DNA of 36,078 nt from Clostridia bacterium (lineage in GTDB: Bacteria > Bacillota > Clostridia > UBA1381), in contig JAFRDB010000049.1 of assembly GCA_017404065.1 (NCBI GenBank), positions 1 to 36,078 of the forward strand, written 5' to 3'. The position numbers were made by a program, and so were the translations under genes. Positions 32,574 through 36,078 of the stretch are shown here, in pieces. Position 1 is the stretch's first letter. Each line of letters opens with the position of its first letter. The notes under the pieces are model-generated. The model saw only the letters and a program-made list of their open reading frames with translations. It had not been told where the DNA came from and did no database searches.

Positions 32574-33384
32574 TGACCGTATAGTTATAAATGATCTTGT
32601 TGTGTTTGCAAATCACGGGGTCATGAAGGAAGAAAAGACAATGGGTCAGAAGTTCATGGTCTCGCTATCGCTGTACGGTGACATGAGCCGCGCGGCGGAA
32701 ACAGACGACATCGCGCACGCGCTCAATTATGCCGAGGTGTGCGCTTTTGTTACGGAGTTTACAAAAAATAATCGTTGCAGGCTTATAGAGACGGCAGCGG
32801 AGAATATTGCAAATGCGCTGCTTGTCGCGTATCCGATCCTTGAGAGAGTCGATATAACACTAAAAAAGCCATGGGCGCCGATAGGACTTCCGCTCGACAG
32901 TGTAGCGGTAGCTTTGACGCGGCGAAGAAGTGTTGCTTATATTGGTCTTGGTTCAAATATGGGTGATAAAAAGGGGTATCTCGACCGCGCGATAAAGGCG
33001 ATCGAGGAGAGCGGAGTGTGCCGTGTTCTGAAAGTGTCGGAGTACATATTGACAAAGCCGGTGGGAGATGTGGAGCAGGATGATTTTCTCAATGCCTGCG
33101 CCAAGATAGATACCGTACTGCCGCCTCAGACGCTGCTGCGGCTCCTGCATGATATAGAAAATCAGGCGGGACGCGTAAGAACGGTTCGCTGGGGTCCGCG
33201 CACGCTTGATCTGGATATACTTCTTTTTGATGATGTGATCATGGATACGCCGGAGCTGACCCTGCCGCATCCGGAGCTGGTAAAACGTGAGTTCGCGCTT
33301 GCTCCTCTTGCAGAGATCGCGCCCTATGCGTATCATCCGGTAGCGCGCGAGTATGCGGTAAATTTATTGGAGAGATTGAGATGA
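32566..33384 (+). CDS. folB-folK: Fused dihydroneopterin aldolase/HPPK
   Basis: This 272-residue protein joins two consecutive steps of folate synthesis. Residues 1-118 are dihydroneopterin aldolase, with FANHGVMKEEK, the active-site NYAEVC Tyr and the LKKPWAP Lys. Residues 122-272 are 6-hydroxymethyl-dihydropterin pyrophosphokinase, with YIGLGSNMGDK and the signature RWGPRTLDLDILLFDD. Such fusions are common in Firmicutes. The gene overlaps the coiled-coil gene by 8 bases and the following gene by 4. folP, folC and folA are not in the window; folE is at 8134. Confidence 0.94.
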   Translation: MNNDRIVINDLVVFANHGVMKEEKTMGQKFMVSLSLYGDMSRAAETDDIAHALNYAEVCAFVTEFTKNNRCRLIETAAENIANALLVAYPILERVDITLKKPWAPIGLPLDSVAVALTRRRSVAYIGLGSNMGDKKGYLDRAIKAIEESGVCRVLKVSEYILTKPVGDVEQDDFLNACAKIDTVLPPQTLLRLLHDIENQAGRVRTVRWGPRTLDLDILLFDDVIMDTPELTLPHPELVKREFALAPLAEIAPYAYHPVAREYAVNLLERLR

Positions 33385-34361
33385 TAGTTCCGGATTACTA
33401 TGAACGTTTCAGATGTATAGGAGGCGAGTGCCGTCACAACTGCTGTCGGGGCGGATGGGATATAGAGGTCGATGACGAGGCTCTTGAGCGGTTTAAAAGA
33501 ATAGAAGGCGAGTTCGGAGAACGGGTTCGCGCTGCGGTAAATGATGAGAAGGTTTTTATCCGCAAGAACGGACAGTGTCCGTTGTTAAACAGTAACGGAC
33601 TTTGCGAGATGGTACTGCATGGAGAGGAGCTGTGTATTATCTGTGACGAGTTCCCGCGGTTTACGGAGTTCTACGAGGATTATTCCGAGCGCGGCGTTTC
33701 GCTTGCCTGCGAGGCGGCGAACGTACTTATATTAGATAATACAAACAAGGTTTGCCTTCAAGGAGAAGTGATCGGGTGCGATGAGCCGATCTTTGTATTT
33801 GTAAATAAAACACGAAACGCTGTTTTTGAGATACTGCAAAACAGGGAATATGATATATTTAAACGGCTGCGCCTTGCGCTTGATTATTCTTATGCGGCGC
33901 AGGTTATGATAAACGACAATGATTACGGCGAGCTTGATTATACTCCGAAGGATACGGCGGAAGGACACGAGAGCCTTGCGCCGTTTGTCGGGCTTTTGCT
34001 GTCCCTTGAGATCCTTGAGGATGACTGGAGAGGGCTGCTAAGCAAACTGCTTACTCGCGAGAAAAGCGTGCCCGGGCATATAGCGGATGATATAAAGGGC
34101 GAGCAGCTTGCCGTATACTTTGTGTACCGATATTTTCTTAAAGGCGCGTTCGACTGCGATGTGCTTTCAAAGATGAAGCTTGTCGCTCTCAGCGTTATGA
34201 CGATAATTGCGCTTGAAAATACCATAGGAGATATATGTGAGTGCGCGAGACGGTATTCGATAGAGGTTGAGCATGATGAGGATAATATAGAAGCGATATA
34301 TGATGAGCTTTTGTTTGGAGAACAGCTTTTATATGATGATATACTGAGGATGACAGGTTAA
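33381..34361 (+). CDS. FliB-like (YkgJ-type) cysteine-cluster protein
   Basis: The 326-residue product matches proteins named flagellin lysine-N-methylase (FliB). The N-terminal half has the family's cysteine pattern (CRHNCCRGGWD, CPLLNSNGLC, ELCIICDEFPRF, SLACE), which probably binds a metal or Fe-S cluster. The C-terminal half is helical and less conserved. There are no flagellar genes in this window, and this branch is widespread in non-flagellated Clostridia, so the substrate may be another protein. It overlaps folB-folK by 4 bases (ATGA). The name FliB should be used with care. Confidence 0.75.
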   Translation: MIVPDYYERFRCIGGECRHNCCRGGWDIEVDDEALERFKRIEGEFGERVRAAVNDEKVFIRKNGQCPLLNSNGLCEMVLHGEELCIICDEFPRFTEFYEDYSERGVSLACEAANVLILDNTNKVCLQGEVIGCDEPIFVFVNKTRNAVFEILQNREYDIFKRLRLALDYSYAAQVMINDNDYGELDYTPKDTAEGHESLAPFVGLLLSLEILEDDWRGLLSKLLTREKSVPGHIADDIKGEQLAVYFVYRYFLKGAFDCDVLSKMKLVALSVMTIIALENTIGDICECARRYSIEVEHDEDNIEAIYDELLFGEQLLYDDILRMTG

Positions 34362-34376
34362 AGGAGATGTATATAC

Positions 34377-35051
34377 ATGGCAGAGGTTTACGGAGTTAAG
34401 CCTAAGATGTTTACTAAAGAGTGGTGGCCGTATTTTTGGATGTATTATAAGGTGCATACCATTTTGATTGGATTTTTCTCTTTGAGTGCTATAATGTTTG
34501 TTACGGAATGTGCTACGAAGGTACATTACGATCTGAATGTGGTCTATGCCGGAAGTGGCTATTATGATTCAAAGGTCACTGATGCGCTTGCCGGAAGAAT
34601 TGCCGAGGTTGCGACGGATGCGGACGACAACGGAAAGATCAATGTATGGGTGGAACAGATCAATTTCAGCAAGGGCGGCACGAATAATGAGCTTGATATG
34701 AATATGCAGGTAAAGCATGACGTTGAAATGTCGGTAGAAACATACAGGCTTTATCTTTATGATAAGGCTGAAGCTGAGACTATGCTTGCCCGTGATCAAA
34801 GCGGGCTTATGTACACTCCCGTGGAGGAATGGGCAGAGGTCATGCCCGGGGCGGACAAGCTTCTTTGCGATGCCGATGAAGGTGTGCCGTACATGGTCGA
34901 TCTCAAGGACAGCGCCGTGCTTGCGGAGATAGGCATGGATGATTCGGATATTTATGTTGCGGTCTGCCAAACCACGTCTCAAGAGAAGCTGGCGCAAAAC
35001 GCGTACAAGAGTGCTGTAGCGGCAGCAAATATGTTAGTGAGCGGTAAGTGA
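34377..35051 (+). CDS. Membrane-anchored protein of unknown function
   Basis: I do not recognise this 224-residue protein. A single hydrophobic helix (about 27-45) follows a short, basic and aromatic N-terminus (KEWWPYFWMYYKVHT). The rest is a soluble domain that probably lies outside the cell, with repeated acidic and polar segments. There is no signal peptidase or lipoprotein site. AAGGAG lies 10 bases before the ATG. It stands directly before the sigma factor gene, after 10 bases. A role as an anti-sigma factor is only a guess: nothing in the sequence resembles a known anti-sigma domain. Confidence 0.75.
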   Translation: MAEVYGVKPKMFTKEWWPYFWMYYKVHTILIGFFSLSAIMFVTECATKVHYDLNVVYAGSGYYDSKVTDALAGRIAEVATDADDNGKINVWVEQINFSKGGTNNELDMNMQVKHDVEMSVETYRLYLYDKAEAETMLARDQSGLMYTPVEEWAEVMPGADKLLCDADEGVPYMVDLKDSAVLAEIGMDDSDIYVAVCQTTSQEKLAQNAYKSAVAAANMLVSGK

Positions 35052-35061
35052 GGTATCGGCG

Positions 35062-35811
35062 GTGGAAGAAACAGTCTTAAGGGACGAGCGGGAGCTGTTT
35101 GAGGAATACAAAAGAACAGGCAACACAGCCGTACGCGATGAGATTGTGGAGCGGTATGTGTATATTCCCGAGATAGTAGCAAAGAAATTTTCAAGGAACA
35201 ACCGTTCGTATAACAACGGTATGGATTATGACGATATTTTTCAGGTCGCGTGTCTGGGGCTTATATATGCGGCAGACAGGTACGAGCCGGATAAGGGTGT
35301 AAAGTTCGCGTCATTTGCGACTCCGACCATAATAGGGGAGGTGCGCCGTTTTTTTCGTGACAAGGGCTTTATAATGAAGGTGCCGAGCCGATTGTATGAG
35401 ATATTCAGAAAAGCGGAGCTGATAAAGCGTTCAGAGAGCGAGACCACAGTGGCGGAGGTCGCGCGCAGACTTGGTGTAAGCGAAAGTGCGGTGCAAGAGG
35501 CATATAAGATGGGTGACGCCGCATTTGTGAGATCCATTGAGAGCGAGCTCTCCGGCGAGGACGACAATATAGCCGTGACGGATACGCTCGGCCGCGAGGA
35601 TACGGGCTATCTCGTAATAGAGAACAGTGATTTCATAAGCTACTGCGAAAAGCATCTGACGAACGAGGAGCTGAGCTTTGTACGCTTGCGTTATTATGAG
35701 GAGCTGAGTCAGAAAAAAGTCGGCGAGAAGCTCGGCATGAGCCAGATGCAGGTATCACGCGTGGAGAAAAGGGTGCTTAAAAAGCTGCGTTCGCTGTATT
35801 TTGGCGATTAG
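35062..35811 (+). CDS. Sigma-70 family factor, SigB/SigF/SigG type
   Basis: This 249-residue protein is an alternative sigma factor lacking region 1. Region 2 includes the core-binding and -10 recognition part (DYDDIFQVACLGLIYAADRY, FATPTIIGEVRRFFRDKG), followed by a region 3 helix-turn-helix (TVAEVARRLGVSESAV) and a region 4 helix-turn-helix (LSQKKVGEKLGMSQMQVSRVEK). The EVRRFFRDKG segment is characteristic of the SigB/F/G group used in stress or sporulation. It starts at GTG with GAGG 8 bases upstream. No spoIIAA-spoIIAB or rsbW-type partner is next to it, so which of the three roles it has cannot be decided. Confidence 0.9.
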   Translation: MEETVLRDERELFEEYKRTGNTAVRDEIVERYVYIPEIVAKKFSRNNRSYNNGMDYDDIFQVACLGLIYAADRYEPDKGVKFASFATPTIIGEVRRFFRDKGFIMKVPSRLYEIFRKAELIKRSESETTVAEVARRLGVSESAVQEAYKMGDAAFVRSIESELSGEDDNIAVTDTLGREDTGYLVIENSDFISYCEKHLTNEELSFVRLRYYEELSQKKVGEKLGMSQMQVSRVEKRVLKKLRSLYFGD

Positions 35812-36078
35812 GTCACAAATACTGATTATTTGCGTTTTAGCTTTAACCGGCTGCCGGACGTGTTTATTTGTAGGGAATAAAATGCAGTTTATCGGGTTGA
35901 TGTTTGCGGTGTAGCTCTGCTGTCCCTGCCTTGGGGCAGGGTGGGCTTTTCAAGCTTTGCTTGAAAAGGTCGGGTTGGGGTACGGCAGAGATAGATTTCA
36001 TCTAAAACCGCTAATTTATCATATTTTTTAGCGTCGTTAACCCCAATCCGTCACGGCTCCTATCGTCGCCGCGCCACC
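35812..36078. other. Intergenic end of window
   Basis: No gene is visible. After the sigma factor gene there is no clear terminator up to 35876, then repeat copy B (35877-36006). The last 70 bases show no open frame that I can call a gene. Confidence 0.6.
35877..36006 (+). repeat. Dispersed palindromic repeat, copy B
   Basis: This matches the reverse complement of 14142-14258 in its outer blocks, including GTTTGCGGTGTAGCTCTGCT and CGGCAGAGATAGATTT, with a few substitutions. The middle holds a different hairpin, CTTTTCAAGC-TTT-GCTTGAAAAG (35946-35968), which is absent in copy A. The CCCTGCC/GGCAGGG hairpin is at 35924-35941. Confidence 0.85.

Noticed and set aside
1-36078. Prophage, integrase, transposase or defence system
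   Set aside because: No such gene was found in any frame; the single XRE regulator is not enough to suggest a mobile island.

Overview
The window looks like chromosomal DNA of a strictly anaerobic Firmicute (class Clostridia), probably gut-associated. The evidence is oxygen-sensitive enzymology (a glycyl-radical enzyme and its activase, HydF for [FeFe]-hydrogenase, and a membrane-bound Ech-type [NiFe]-hydrogenase), a T-box in front of pheST, a Gram-positive core cluster (MazG-like, gdpP, rplI, dnaB), strong AGGAGG ribosome binding sites and sigma-A promoters with 17-bp spacers and a TGn extension. Ile codons are strikingly ATA-rich. Family or genus cannot be assigned from the sequence alone.

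Layout. 1-427: non-coding with two hairpins. 428-3454: a small XRE regulator, then proC, tmk and hydF. 3451-8848: T-box leader, pheS, pheT, a SAM methyltransferase and folE, closed by a strong terminator. 8849-9335: gene-free, built almost entirely of nested hairpins. 9336-14109: glycyl-radical enzyme, its activase and two tandem related membrane proteins, closed by a bidirectional terminator. 14110-14421: gene-free palindromic repeats. 17081-14422 (minus strand): a polar amino-acid ABC system made of a permuted binding-protein/permease fusion and an ATPase with an extra C-terminal domain. 17089-26738: echABCDEF-hypFCDE in one tight run. 27758-26600 (minus strand): hypB-hypA, converging on hypE with overlapping stop codons. 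27803-35811: MazG-like protein, gdpP, rplI, dnaB, a coiled-coil protein, a folB-folK fusion, a FliB-like protein, a membrane-anchored unknown and a SigB/F/G-type sigma factor. 35812-36078: a second copy of the dispersed repeat seen at 14142.

How the genes work together. The window encodes all six core subunits of an energy-converting hydrogenase (EchA and EchB in the membrane, EchC small subunit, EchD, EchE Ni-Fe subunit, EchF ferredoxin-like subunit). It also encodes the six standard Ni-Fe-CN/CO maturation proteins, HypA to HypF. EchE ends right at its second Ni-binding motif, so no maturation protease should be needed and none is present. HydF implies that an [FeFe]-hydrogenase exists elsewhere in the genome. 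Folate genes are split between the pheST operon (folE) and the dnaB operon (folB-folK).

Most unusual points: the hypBA terminator lies inside the hypE coding sequence; a family of nested palindromic elements, one of them between the T-box and pheS; an amino-acid ABC ATPase with a C-terminal domain resembling a GHKL/RsbW-type ATPase fold; and a diol-dehydratase-like glycyl-radical enzyme with an extra segment of about 45 residues, paired with an activase that lacks the usual auxiliary ferredoxin domain. All functional calls come from reading motifs; no database search was possible.
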